Of a stretch of 46,473 bases of DNA, positions 1 through 8,360 are shown piece after piece. A program made the position numbers and the translations under genes. Each line of letters opens with the position of its first letter. Positions within the stretch are counted from its first letter, which is position 1. The DNA comes from Candidatus Loosdrechtia aerotolerans (GTDB taxonomy: Bacteria > Planctomycetota > Brocadiia > Brocadiales > Brocadiaceae), in contig SOER01000025.1 of NCBI GenBank assembly GCA_021646405.1, forward strand, positions 1-46,473, given 5' to 3'. The notes under the pieces were generated by a model that worked only from the letters and a program-made list of their open reading frames with translations, ran no database searches and was not told where the DNA came from.

Positions 1-139
1 GTATATAAGCCCTTCGGGCTTTGTTTGAAAATAGTAACGGCGTTTTTACCAGAAGTATGAAGATTTACCCACACAAAACTGAGAAGACCCGTATTTCTTA
101 CACCATAAAATATTGTGCAAAAACTTATGGTCAGGTACT
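1..139 (-). mobile_element. Truncated copy of the 460-bp TA-flanked MITE
   Basis: This is the inverted counterpart of 15257-15396, with one mismatch that I can find over 139 bases. It ends in the terminal repeat GGTCAGGTACT followed by TA at 140-141. It begins inside the first hairpin region (AAGCCC-GAA-GGGCTT) and runs off the left edge, so only one end of the element is visible. The near identity with the complete copy implies recent movement or gene conversion. Confidence 0.85.
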
Positions 140-311
140 TAACCTGCGGCCGCAGGTCTTTAGCCTGCGCATACTCCCGCTCAAATTCCAGAAAAAGTAC
201 AGCACTATTCATTTGCTTGATCCTCTGGTTCTGGAGCTTATCCTTATCCACATTTTTAAAATACCGTAAAACAGAGTACAGGTCGCTCCTCTGGAGCTCT
301 CTTTGTGTTGT

Positions 312-392
312 GGTTTTCTTTCTACAAACAGATCGCGCTCCTAACGGAGCTGTATCAACAGAGGGAAACGTAATCCTTTGGGAGATATTGAT
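312..392 (+). repeat. Dispersed REP-like repeat (TTTCTACAAACAGAT ... CGCTCC/GGAGC)
   Basis: About 80 bases here match 33263-33340 in the same orientation with only a few differences. Both contain TTTCTACAAACAGATCG, a GCTCC...GGAGC mini-hairpin and GGGAAACGTAATCCTTTGGG. A shorter relative lies at 24901-24957, where the hairpin and the TTTCTACAAACAGAT block occur in the opposite order. This is a REP-like family and not coding. Confidence 0.8.
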
Positions 393-407
393 ACTGATAA
401 AGTACTT

Positions 408-612
408 AATCCCGAAGGGGTGAAATGATTATAGCAAAAGAATAAACCACAGACTAATAACCCCGAAGGGGTGACATTATGAAGCTGTGTTTTGGCACCA
501 CCGTTCCGGGTTAGCTGTTATTTTCATTTTTTATTTACAAGTATGTCACCCCTTCGGGGTTTACAATTCTTCTTAGGTCTTTTGCTATAATCATGACATC
601 CCTTCGGGATTA
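408..612. repeat. Nested long inverted repeat with CCCGAAGGG palindromes
   Basis: Three blocks on the left pair in mirror order with three on the right. 459-477 pairs with 543-561 (19 bp, perfect), 425-441 pairs with 578-594 (17 bp, perfect), and the CCCGAAGGG motif near 411-419 pairs with CCCTTCGGG near 600-608. Transcript or single-stranded DNA could fold into one interrupted hairpin of about 200 nt. The four CCC-GAA-GGG or complementary palindromes resemble REP units. No transposase is adjacent. Confidence 0.75.
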
Positions 613-725
613 AAAACAATTGAACAGAAAGAATCACTGTTGCATCATAGTAACATCATTAACCTTATAACAACACCTCCCCGTAAACCCGCTTAGTTAA
701 AATGAAAATTCCTATACAATGAATA

Positions 726-866
726 TAACTGCTCAGGTTCAGGGTTCAAGGTTAACGGTTTAAGGATCAGGTAAGGAGCAAGACTGACCGCCCTGTGCTC
801 TCCATAAACCTCCAAACAGTCCTTTTTCTGACGCTTTTAACCCTGAACCTTGAACCTGAGCAGTTA
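726..866. repeat. 141-bp inverted-repeat element (TAACTGCTCAGGTTC family)
   Basis: The ends 726-755 and 837-866 are 30-base inverted repeats differing at two positions, both starting TAACTGCTCAGGTTCA. The interior has no ORF. A larger relative lies at 6220-6518, a tiny one at 29989-30020 and a hairpin with the same core at 46039-46064. The structure is that of a miniature inverted-repeat element. Confidence 0.75.
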
Positions 867-900
867 AGAGATAAGAATGTAACAGAGTAACAGTGAAAAT

Positions 901-948
901 GTGTCGTGACACGTTATCGCGTCTCTTCCTGTGTGTGACATGTCACGC
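901..948. promoter_or_regulatory. Pair of GTGTC/GACAC-type palindromes
   Basis: GTGTCGTGACAC (901-912) is a palindrome with a two-base centre. GTGTGACATGTCACGC (933-948) is a near-perfect palindrome. The second closely matches GTGCGACATGTCACAC at 34251-34266. They could be operators or fragments of a dispersed repeat; no gene start is close enough to decide. Confidence 0.35.
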
Positions 949-1065
949 TTTTTCATTTCTATGGTAAGGGGTTGGTAAGGGGTTTCTTCTTTTTTTCCCC
1001 TGAAATGCGCCAATTTACTACATGTGACTTGCTATAGAAAACAAATACGGTAATTGTTACAGCCG

Positions 1066-1080
1066 TGGCATACCTTTTGA
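1066..1080 (+). promoter_or_regulatory. Possible sigma-54 (-24/-12) promoter for the export genes
   Basis: TGGCAT-ACCTT-TTGA has the TGGCA element and the correct five-base gap to TTG, but ends in A where the consensus has C. It resembles TGGCAC-ACCTC-TTGT at 16418-16432 upstream of another polysaccharide gene. It lies about 490 bases before the gene at 1570, so the link is tentative. Confidence 0.3.
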
Positions 1081-1569
1081 GAAGTAGGCTAATGCACTCG
1101 ATATCTTATTGATTATATTGACGCATTACAAAGAAAAATGAGAATAGCAAAAAGGTATTTTTTTTATCGAATTGAACAGCATACGAGTAAAAGCCGGTCT
1201 TATGAATGGCGCTTTTTCATACCACAGATAAACAACCAATACTTCGGAAGATATTCCAAAACCCAAACCGATATTTTAGAAGATATCCCGAGATCCAAAT
1301 TTAATACCCTTGGGGATAGTGTATCAGATGCTTGTAGTGATAGATCTTCTCTAGGAATCAGATTGCTGCACAACTTCTGTTTTTTGTTACTCTTATAAAG
1401 CAAGAGGTGTACTAAAACGTTTCGATATATTTCATGAAGCCAGTAGATTGATTATGATGAAAAGGGCAACACGTATTATGAATAATTTTTCTTGACCGGA
1501 TAGTACGTAAGGATATCTCTGTTTAATTTTGTTTTTCAGGAGAAGGTTTTATCATATACCATAACAATC

Positions 1570-2418
1570 ATGAATAAAAGAACAATAATAGCGTTGATGG
1601 CTTTCTGTTACATTGGTCTTTTTTGTATACTGTCTGTGAATCTTCACGCTGAAAATCGGCCAGATAAGAAATATACCCTGGGTCCTGAAGATGTTCTCGA
1701 TATACGCGTCTGGGACAATGATGATTTAAATCGTATCGTTGAGGTTTCACAAGACGGGGAATTTACCTTTCCCCTTATTGGCCGGGTTCAGGCAAGTGGT
1801 CTTTCGGTTTTTGAGCTTGAAAACCTTATAAAAAAAAGACTGGGTGATGGTTATCTCATCGCACCTCAGGTAACTATTGTTGTAGTAGAAAGCAGAAGTC
1901 AAAAGGTATACATCCTTGGTGAGGTAAACAGGCCGGGAAGTTATCCTATAAAAGGGAGCATTCATGTCCTCGAATTAATATCACAAGCAGGGGGCTTGAC
2001 AGATAGTGCTGGGCGGATAGTCACTATCGTGCGACCCAAACCTTCTTCACAACGCAGCAATTCTTCGTTGGTAAAAGAAGGGAGAGAAAATGAGATTATT
2101 ACACTCGATTTGGGAAAATTTGACGCCAGGAACATGCTGAATACTTTTTTTGTAACCACAGGTGATACCATCCATGTGGATCCAGTACCGAGGATTTTTG
2201 TAACCGGAGAAGTTATAAACCCGGGTGAGCTTAAATGGGAGAAAGGATTGACAGTCAGGCGGGCTATATCCCTTGCGGGAGGACCTACTGAAAAAGCATC
2301 TCCCGGACGTGTAATAATTGTTCGTATGAAAAATGGAAAAGAAAAAGAGTTCAAATCGAAAATGGATGAATTTGTAATGCCTGATGATATTATTAAAGTA
2401 CCCGGGCGTTATTTCTGA
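1570..2418 (+). CDS. Outer-membrane polysaccharide export protein (Wza-like, Poly_export + SLBB)
   Basis: This 282-residue protein should form or gate the outer-membrane channel for exopolysaccharide. A signal peptide covers about residues 1-27 (hydrophobic core, then NLHA before ENRP), with no lipobox cysteine at the cleavage site. A polysaccharide-export domain follows (about 35-110, containing YTLGPEDVLDIRVW), then two SLBB-like segments starting near VYILGEVNRPGSY and IFVTGEVINPGEL. It is shorter than E. coli Wza (about 380 residues) and lacks an obvious C-terminal amphipathic helix, as in many short export proteins that need a partner. No strong ribosome-binding site precedes the ATG; AGGAG lies about 25 bases upstream. 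It is followed after 33 bases by the chain-length regulator, so the two are probably co-transcribed. Confidence 0.9.
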   Translation: MNKRTIIALMAFCYIGLFCILSVNLHAENRPDKKYTLGPEDVLDIRVWDNDDLNRIVEVSQDGEFTFPLIGRVQASGLSVFELENLIKKRLGDGYLIAPQVTIVVVESRSQKVYILGEVNRPGSYPIKGSIHVLELISQAGGLTDSAGRIVTIVRPKPSSQRSNSSLVKEGRENEIITLDLGKFDARNMLNTFFVTTGDTIHVDPVPRIFVTGEVINPGELKWEKGLTVRRAISLAGGPTEKASPGRVIIVRMKNGKEKEFKSKMDEFVMPDDIIKVPGRYF

Positions 2419-2451
2419 TAAATTTTATAGGGGCAAAGTAGGTACCGAATA

Positions 2452-4989
2452 ATGAATCCAGAATATCTCTTACAGCAAGCAGCACACTCACGGCAAGTAC
2501 ATTTAATTGATTGCTTTAATATCATTAGAAAACATAAATGGGTTGTTATTATTTTCTTCCTGGTTGTAGTCTCTGCAGTTACAGCGGTAACATTTTCTGC
2601 CACGCCTGTCTATAAAGCTACTGCACAGATTATCATCGAAAGACGGTCTCTTTTTACCAGCGGGATGGTGAATGTTGCGAACATGGATCCCTACGATCAG
2701 AATTATCACCAAACACAATATAATTTATTAATGAGCAGAAGCCTCGCAAGGCGTGTGATCGAAGATTTGGACCTGGCGGAGGGTTTTGCAGCACTGCCAA
2801 ATACTTCATCACATGAATCTGCTGATATTTCTGGTTCATCAGAAACCCAAATACCATCTTATATTGTTAACTGGTATTTGTCAAACCTTGAGATTGTACC
2901 TCTTCCAGGTACCCACCTCCTGGATATTAACTATCTGAATTCCTCACCTGAAATGGCTGCACGCATTGTCAATGCACATGCTCACGCGTTTATTGAGAGA
3001 AATGCTCAAAGGCAGCGTTTGGTCTCATTTCGCACGCTAGATTGGCTTAAGACGCAACTTCTGGCCCAGAAAATGAAAGTAGGAACATCTCAGCAGGCAA
3101 TTTATGAGTATAAATATCAACAACTAAAATCGTTTTCTCCTGGTGATGAAAGTATTTTTTCACTGCCGGAACTTATGGAGAGCTATGTTATTCAGGACCT
3201 CCGCAGACGGTTATCTGAATTTCAGGCGCTGAGGCTGGAGATGTCTACCAAATATGGTCCTAAATATCCGAAAATTGTTGAGGTCGATGCTAATATCAGG
3301 CGATTAGAACAGAAACTCACAGATGAAGTGTACAGGATAAGGGATTCAATAAAAATGGAACTGGATCGAATAGTGGCCCTTGAAGAGACTGCCCGGAAGA
3401 ATCAGCATTCTCTCCAACAGATGTCTGCATCTCCTGAAAAAGCTATTAACTATAACCTGCTGCATTTGGAGGCAGAGAACGACCAGACAATGTACGATAT
3501 CTTACTAAAACACTTAAAAGAGATTAGCCTTACCGGTGATATGGAGAGGGACAATATTCGTATTGTGGATGAGGCAGAACTACCACTCTTTCCAACCAAG
3601 CCAAGGGTATTCTTAAATATCTCTCTGGCCGTGATATTAGGTTTGACATTTGGTACAGGGCTCGCCTTTTTCCTTGAATATATGGATAAAACGGTAAAGA
3701 CCCCTAAAGATATTATGCAACATCTGGGATTGTCAGTACTTGGTATGGTACCTTATGACAGGTCTTTAAAGCGAAATAAGATGCTTGCTTTACCACCGGG
3801 TGATTCATGTGGCAGTGGGAACAGTTTTAAAGATAGTTATTACAAATATGATGTTTCTTACGGCCTTATTGCTAAACTGCCATTAATGCAATCCCGGGCA
3901 TCTGGTCAGGTATTTTTAGTAGAGAGTACCATTGCCGGTGAGGGGAAGAGTACCGTTCTTGCTAAATCTGCCATAAGTCTGGCAAAAGGAGTGCTGCGGG
4001 TAATTATGGTTGATGCCGACTTGCAGCGGCCTTCTTTACACTACCTATTCGGATTAGAGAATGGCAGGGGGGAAAGCGGATTGATAAACGCCATGGAAGG
4101 GATTCTGTCACAGGGACTGAAAAAGGGAAGCTTACATGAGTACAGCATAGATGATCTTTTTTCACTTATTGCCTTAAAAAAACAGAGCGGACAGCTTGTC
4201 ATTACCAATGATACACAGTCCATGTCAGCTATCTTTGAAAATGGCCGCCTTTTTCATATGCAAAATCAAGTTATTTCAAACACCAATCAGCCTCCAAGTA
4301 CCAATCGGCTTGGCAGCATACTCATACGGGAGGGGATTATTACAGAAAGTCAACTGAAAGATGCCCTGGAAAGAAATCAGCGTACAGGCCAACCGTTAGG
4401 TTACATTCTTATTAATGCAGGATATATTAATCAGAGTCAATTACAAAGGCCTTTAAAGCTGCAGATAGAGGAACGCCTCCAGAAATTGTTTAGCTGGAAA
4501 CAGGGTACTTTCGCTTTTAAACCGGGCAGGGTAGAAACATACGAAGACAAAAGAATCTATTTTGAAGAAGATTATGTACCGCTTATCAATCGCTTAGGCG
4601 CTTTAGCAGGAAGCCGTTTAATTGAAAAGGAGGTCTTGTCTTATGCGAAGTCTGTCCATGAGTCAAATCTGACACTCCTACCTGCTGGTACTGGCGGAGG
4701 AAACGTAAAACTCGATGGGCCTCTCTATTACACGTTACTTTCAAAATTTTTAACCATTTTGAAACAACACTACGATGTAGTACTGGTAGATGGTCCTCCA
4801 TTCCAGGAAGCTGCAAGCAGTGTAACGCCTTTACTTCCTCTGGTGGACGGGGTAATTTTTGTAATAAAAGCTGGGAAGGCATCAATTGAGAGTATTCATA
4901 GGGCGACCACCCATATTAAAAGTGTTAATTCAAATATTATTGGCGTAGTCCTGAATCAGACAAAAACAGGATATAATGATTTGTCATAA
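2452..4989 (+). CDS. Wzc/GumC-type chain-length regulator fused to a BY-kinase-like ATPase with a DUF4388/MshEN-like insertion
   Basis: This 845-residue inner-membrane protein would control polysaccharide chain length and export. A Wzz domain starts with a membrane helix at about 30-50. A long helical periplasmic part follows (about 200-345), then a second helix at about 386-409 after a proline-rich PLFPTKP motif. The cytoplasmic ATPase has Walker A at 492-501 (GEGKST, K499), Walker A' at 517-527 (VDADLQRP) and Walker B at 774-783 (YDVVLVDGPP). Between A' and B lie about 165 extra residues (about 564-727). They begin like DUF4388/PATAN (DLFSLIALKKQSGQLVI), continue with an MshEN-like segment from R619 (RLGSILIREGIITESQL ... 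LGYILINAGYI), and end with the LFSWKQGTFAFKPG stretch typical of DUF4388 proteins. The tail has one tyrosine (Y841) rather than a tyrosine cluster, so autophosphorylation may be absent. Confidence 0.9.
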   Translation: MNPEYLLQQAAHSRQVHLIDCFNIIRKHKWVVIIFFLVVVSAVTAVTFSATPVYKATAQIIIERRSLFTSGMVNVANMDPYDQNYHQTQYNLLMSRSLARRVIEDLDLAEGFAALPNTSSHESADISGSSETQIPSYIVNWYLSNLEIVPLPGTHLLDINYLNSSPEMAARIVNAHAHAFIERNAQRQRLVSFRTLDWLKTQLLAQKMKVGTSQQAIYEYKYQQLKSFSPGDESIFSLPELMESYVIQDLRRRLSEFQALRLEMSTKYGPKYPKIVEVDANIRRLEQKLTDEVYRIRDSIKMELDRIVALEETARKNQHSLQQMSASPEKAINYNLLHLEAENDQTMYDILLKHLKEISLTGDMERDNIRIVDEAELPLFPTKPRVFLNISLAVILGLTFGTGLAFFLEYMDKTVKTPKDIMQHLGLSVLGMVPYDRSLKRNKMLALPPGDSCGSGNSFKDSYYKYDVSYGLIAKLPLMQSRASGQVFLVESTIAGEGKSTVLAKSAISLAKGVLRVIMVDADLQRPSLHYLFGLENGRGESGLINAMEGILSQGLKKGSLHEYSIDDLFSLIALKKQSGQLVITNDTQSMSAIFENGRLFHMQNQVISNTNQPPSTNRLGSILIREGIITESQLKDALERNQRTGQPLGYILINAGYINQSQLQRPLKLQIEERLQKLFSWKQGTFAFKPGRVETYEDKRIYFEEDYVPLINRLGALAGSRLIEKEVLSYAKSVHESNLTLLPAGTGGGNVKLDGPLYYTLLSKFLTILKQHYDVVLVDGPPFQEAASSVTPLLPLVDGVIFVIKAGKASIESIHRATTHIKSVNSNIIGVVLNQTKTGYNDLS

Positions 4990-5013
4990 GTAGCACAGGA
5001 TTTTTAGCATATC

Positions 5014-5079
5014 ATGAAGAATAAAATTATCCAGAATAATTGGTTGATAACAGGGGGGCTTGATTTACATGAAGAATAA
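5014..5079 (+). other. 21-codon leader ORF made by duplication of the epimerase start
   Basis: Bases 5013-5057 repeat 5068-5112 with about 41 of 45 identical, an offset of 55 bases. The first copy carries its own ATG and would encode a peptide starting MKNKIIQNNWLITGG, like the epimerase start, then run out of frame to TAA at 5077-5079, just past the real start at 5069. Either it is a neutral local duplication or its translation affects initiation of the epimerase. I cannot tell which from sequence. Confidence 0.6.
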
Positions 5080-6094
5080 AATCACCCAGAATAATTGGTT
5101 GATAACGGGAGGATGTGGATTTATCGGTAATAATCTCATCAAGAGATTAATCAAAGACAGATTAGGGAAGAAAATTTGTATCCTTGACAATTTAAGGGTT
5201 GGAACAATTGAAGATCTCGAATCAGTCCTCATTGAGTTTGGAAATTTCAGCAGAACATCAAGTGATACAAAAATTAATTATACTTTTGAGATGGAGACGC
5301 ATTCAACCATAGAACTCCTGGTTGGTGATATCCGTAACAAAAAGATTGTAGAGGATGCAATTAAGGATGTAAATGTAGTTGTGCATCTTGCTGCAAATAC
5401 TGGTGTGGGGGCATCAGTTGAAAATCCAATACAGGATATGGAAGTGAATGTGACAGGTACTCTTAATTTACTTGAGGCATCAAGAAAGAACCACGTAAAG
5501 CAATTTATCTTCGCCTCGTCCGGAGCAACTATTGGTGAAGTAGAGCCGCCAGTCCATGAAGGAAAGGTTCCCAAACCAGTTTCACCCTATGGGGCAAGCA
5601 AACTTTCTGGAGAGGGTTATTGTTCTGCCTACTACCGTGCTTTTGGTATAAAGACGATTTCTTTGCGTTTTGGGAATGTCTACGGTCCCTTGTCAAGACA
5701 TAAAAATAGCGTTGTTGCAATGTTCATGAAGCGAGCTTTGAATGGTAAAACCCTCGAGATATATGGTGATGGTAAACAAACTCGTGATTTTATTTATATC
5801 GATGACCTCGTGGATGCTATTATCCTTGCTTCGAAAACAGAAATAGGGGGAGAGGTTTTCCAGATCGCTACCTACAAAGAAACAACCATTAATGAAATAG
5901 CCGATGCTGTGAAAGAGCTAATTGAAAAAGAAACCGATGAAAAGGTAAATATTGTATATAGAGACTGTAGACCCGGTGATGTAAAAAGAAATTTCTCTGA
6001 TATTTCAAAAGCGAGAAAGATATTAGGTTTTGAACCAAAATACGATTTAGTTGCAGGATTAAGAAAGACATTTGAGTGTTTTGTTCATAAGTGA
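5069..6094 (+). CDS. NAD-dependent nucleotide-sugar epimerase/dehydratase (UDP-glucose 4-epimerase-like)
   Basis: This is an extended short-chain dehydrogenase that should interconvert or dehydrate nucleotide sugars for the glycan. The NAD-binding GGCGFIG motif lies at about residues 14-20. The catalytic YGASK motif and upstream SSG serine are present, followed by RFGNVYGP, the usual substrate-binding loop. Near the end RPGDVKRNFSDISKA is the signature of UDP-sugar 4-epimerases. I chose ATG 5069 because a G-rich Shine-Dalgarno (AGGGGGG) lies nine bases upstream and it starts the conserved fold; the TTG at 5060 only adds three residues. It is 341 residues, normal for the family. The first codons are duplicated upstream. 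The exact sugar cannot be read from sequence. Confidence 0.92.
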   Translation: MKNKITQNNWLITGGCGFIGNNLIKRLIKDRLGKKICILDNLRVGTIEDLESVLIEFGNFSRTSSDTKINYTFEMETHSTIELLVGDIRNKKIVEDAIKDVNVVVHLAANTGVGASVENPIQDMEVNVTGTLNLLEASRKNHVKQFIFASSGATIGEVEPPVHEGKVPKPVSPYGASKLSGEGYCSAYYRAFGIKTISLRFGNVYGPLSRHKNSVVAMFMKRALNGKTLEIYGDGKQTRDFIYIDDLVDAIILASKTEIGGEVFQIATYKETTINEIADAVKELIEKETDEKVNIVYRDCRPGDVKRNFSDISKARKILGFEPKYDLVAGLRKTFECFVHK

Positions 6095-6219
6095 TAATCG
6101 TTGTTTGTTAGATCAAAAAGATTTGGTTTATAATAGACAACTATGTGGTATAGAGCAGGCTTTTGCTTGCACATTTCTGTATTACATCGCCTTTTTTAAT
6201 TTTTTAACGAAATAATTTG

Positions 6220-6518
6220 TAATTATTCAGGTTCCCGGTTCAGGGTTAGGGGCATATGCATCAAGCTAAGCCTTAGGAGAGACGCAAAATCTTGCGTCTC
6301 TACCTGGCCTGCCACAGGCTTGTTCCCAAACCATGTGCTGAGTCTTTGCCGAAGCATCTGTTTTCCTCTTCCTCTTGTTCCCAACCTCTATTTGGGAACA
6401 CAATGGGCATCGGAACTCTGTTTCGATGACGAAACACGAAACAGAGTTTCGTTTGAAATGGTGTTCCCAAACAGAGGTTGGGAACAAGCCAACTCTGAAC
6501 CCTGAACCTGAGTAGTTA
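6220..6518. repeat. About 300-bp nested inverted-repeat element between epimerase and flippase genes
   Basis: The ends resemble the 726-866 element (TAATTATTCAGGTTC on the left; the right end is the complement of TAACTACTCAGGTTC). Inside, 6374-6401 and 6461-6488 form a 28-base inverted repeat with one mismatch (CTTGTTCCCAACCTCT...). Inside that, AACTCTGTTTCG pairs with CGAAACAGAGTT around 6414-6448. A separate hairpin AGAGACGCAA/TTGCGTCTCT lies at 6278-6301. Pieces recur at 22018-22060 and 27130-27230. It has no plausible gene and may be a MITE that captured other palindromes. Confidence 0.75.
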
Positions 6519-6571
6519 CAATAATTTACTCATTTTAAAAATAGCCATAACATAAGAGAGATAAATCAAAA

Positions 6572-8110
6572 ATGACCATTCCGGTACCGAGCAAAAAGAC
6601 CGATCGTACTTCCCAGAGCATCATTCACCGTACCTTGAGTGGTTTTTCCTGGACGTTTTCAGGTACAGGTGTGCGGGTTGGTTTGGAGCTGTTGGTGATG
6701 GCCGTGCTGGCCAGGCTTCTTACTCCCAGAGACTTTGGGGTTGTTGCTGTAGCTGTGCTCGTAGTGAGACTCGCAGAGGTATTCGCCCAGATAGGTATTG
6801 GTCCGGCGATAGTTCAACGGATAGATCTCAAGGCGATACATATGCGTGCGGGCTTTACTATTTCATGGCTTTCAGGCCTGTTTCTCATGTTTCTTGTTTC
6901 ATTCCTTGCTCCGCAGATTTCTTCTTTTTTCCAAATGGAAGAGCTGATACCTGTTGTTCGGGTTACGTCAATTGTATTCTTTTTTCACGGGATATGTTTG
7001 GTAGCAGAGTCCCTCTTGCAGCGGGAGTTTCAATTCAGATGGTTAGCAATAGTCCAGGTAGTTTCTTATGCGATAGGCTATGGCGGTGCTGGAATTTGTT
7101 TCGCATTCTTAGGGTTTGGCGTATGGAGCCTGGTTTTCGCTTTTATTTCACAAATGGTAGTGAAAAGTATTTTTTTACTGATAATCAAGCATCATCCGAT
7201 GCGACCATCGCTTGAACGCCGTGCTGTTGCCGATCTGATGTATTTCGGCGGTGGATTTACCCTTTCCCGGATTGGTAACGCAATTGCAGGACAGGGAGAC
7301 TACCTGGTCGTAGGGCGTTGGCTCGGAGCAGATGCACTGGGGTTTTATGGGAGGGCTTATCAATTAATGACGATACCTGCAATGCTCTTTGCCAAGATTA
7401 TTGACACGGTGCTTTTCCCTGCAATGGCAAAGATTCAGATGCAGCAAGACCGTTTAAGAACCGCATACAGAAGAGGAGTAGCATTAATTGCCCTGATTGT
7501 TTTACCTGCAAGTGCAACTGCATATATGTTATCCCCTGAAATAATTACGGTAGTTTTTGGGCCTAAGTGGCTTGAGGCCGTTGTGCCTTTCAAGATCTTT
7601 GCTATGGCTATCCTGTTCCGTACAAGTTACAAAATGAGTGATTCTCTTGCCAGAGCGACAGGGGCAGTTTATAAAAGGGCCTGGCGGCAGGGTGTCTACG
7701 CTGCCCTCGTTTTAGGAGGTGCCATAATTGGCCAGTATTGGGGTATACACGGGGTTGCTTATGGGGTTTTTTTTGCTATTGTAGTGAATTTTATACTCAT
7801 GGCCCATCTGAGTTTGGCAGCGTTGTCATTATCCTGGAAGGAGTTCTTTGTTGTTCATGTATCTGCATTACCCCTGACGGCCATTGTCCTGTTAGAAGTA
7901 TTTAGTATAACTACTGTGTTAAGAAATGCAGCAATGCCGGCACTGGTAATCCTTGCTTCATCGATGGTGTGTGTCCTTGTTACTATAACCCTGCTTTTCT
8001 ACCTTTCGTCTAAAAGTATGCTGGGAAGGGATGGGATATGGATGCTCCAGACGTTATCAAATTATATCCCAAATAAGATAAATCCGTTTAAGAACAGAGC
8101 TGCCCTTTAA
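6572..8110 (+). CDS. Polysaccharide flippase (Wzx-like, MOP superfamily)
   Basis: This 512-residue integral membrane protein has about 12-14 hydrophobic segments and no large soluble domain. It opens with an amphipathic stretch and GFSWTFSGTGVRVGLELLVM, then LTPRDFGVVAVAVLVV, the typical N-terminus of lipopolysaccharide flippases that move lipid-linked repeat units across the inner membrane. A conserved YLVVGRWLGADALGFYGRAYQL block at about residues 246-267 is characteristic of this branch. The C-terminus is a basic tail. It sits downstream of the epimerase, separated by the repeat element, so it may have its own promoter. Its presence next to a Wza, a Wzc and an O-antigen polymerase/ligase points to a Wzx/Wzy-dependent pathway. 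Confidence 0.9.
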   Translation: MTIPVPSKKTDRTSQSIIHRTLSGFSWTFSGTGVRVGLELLVMAVLARLLTPRDFGVVAVAVLVVRLAEVFAQIGIGPAIVQRIDLKAIHMRAGFTISWLSGLFLMFLVSFLAPQISSFFQMEELIPVVRVTSIVFFFHGICLVAESLLQREFQFRWLAIVQVVSYAIGYGGAGICFAFLGFGVWSLVFAFISQMVVKSIFLLIIKHHPMRPSLERRAVADLMYFGGGFTLSRIGNAIAGQGDYLVVGRWLGADALGFYGRAYQLMTIPAMLFAKIIDTVLFPAMAKIQMQQDRLRTAYRRGVALIALIVLPASATAYMLSPEIITVVFGPKWLEAVVPFKIFAMAILFRTSYKMSDSLARATGAVYKRAWRQGVYAALVLGGAIIGQYWGIHGVAYGVFFAIVVNFILMAHLSLAALSLSWKEFFVVHVSALPLTAIVLLEVFSITTVLRNAAMPALVILASSMVCVLVTITLLFYLSSKSMLGRDGIWMLQTLSNYIPNKINPFKNRAAL

Positions 8111-8360
8111 CAAATTTTTGACATGAGAAGAAAACTTCAGTGGAGAGATAGATATTTGCGTGCCTTGTATGCCGCTCTTCCGGAGCTTAACATTGGTATT
8201 AAGGAATTTACAAGATATGAGTATTTGTAGTATACGTATACTTACTTACTTTTCATCGTATAGTATATAAAGAACTTTAAAGCTGCGGTTGCAGAGCGAA
8301 GTGTCTCTTCGCCCTAGAGTGAAAAAGTTCTGTAAGTCCTAATTTATCAGTGAGAGATCA

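Larger units (their letters stand above)
140..1569. other. Gene-free, repeat-rich region upstream of the exopolysaccharide genes
   Basis: I see no credible gene in these 1.4 kb. The open frames are short, lack ribosome-binding sites and overlap palindromic repeats. The stretch holds a CGCTCC/GGAGC repeat (312-392), a long nested inverted repeat (408-612), a 141-bp inverted-repeat element (726-866), two short palindromes (901-912, 933-948) and a sigma-54-like motif (1066-1080). A GCGGCCGC site lies at 146-153. Around 1250-1300 a segment beginning GAAGATAT repeats imperfectly with a period of about 30 bases. Confidence 0.7.

Noticed and set aside
146-153. GCGGCCGC as the target of the NotI-family nuclease
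   Set aside because: Recognition varies among family members and the nuclease here is frameshifted; a single site proves nothing.
21-423. Open frames at the left edge
   Set aside because: They read through the MITE end and the REP-like repeat and have no recognisable domain or upstream site.
408-612. CRISPR array
   Set aside because: The repeated CCCGAAGGG units are inverted rather than direct and unevenly spaced, and no cas genes are present.
1138-1398. 86-residue open frame before the export gene
   Set aside because: No ribosome-binding site, no homology that I recognise, and composition like the non-coding flank; part of it is an imperfect direct repeat.
8296-8320. GCGAAG/CTTCGC hairpin after the flippase gene as a terminator
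   Set aside because: The stem is six bases and is not followed by a T-run; it lies close to the next gene start rather than the flippase stop.
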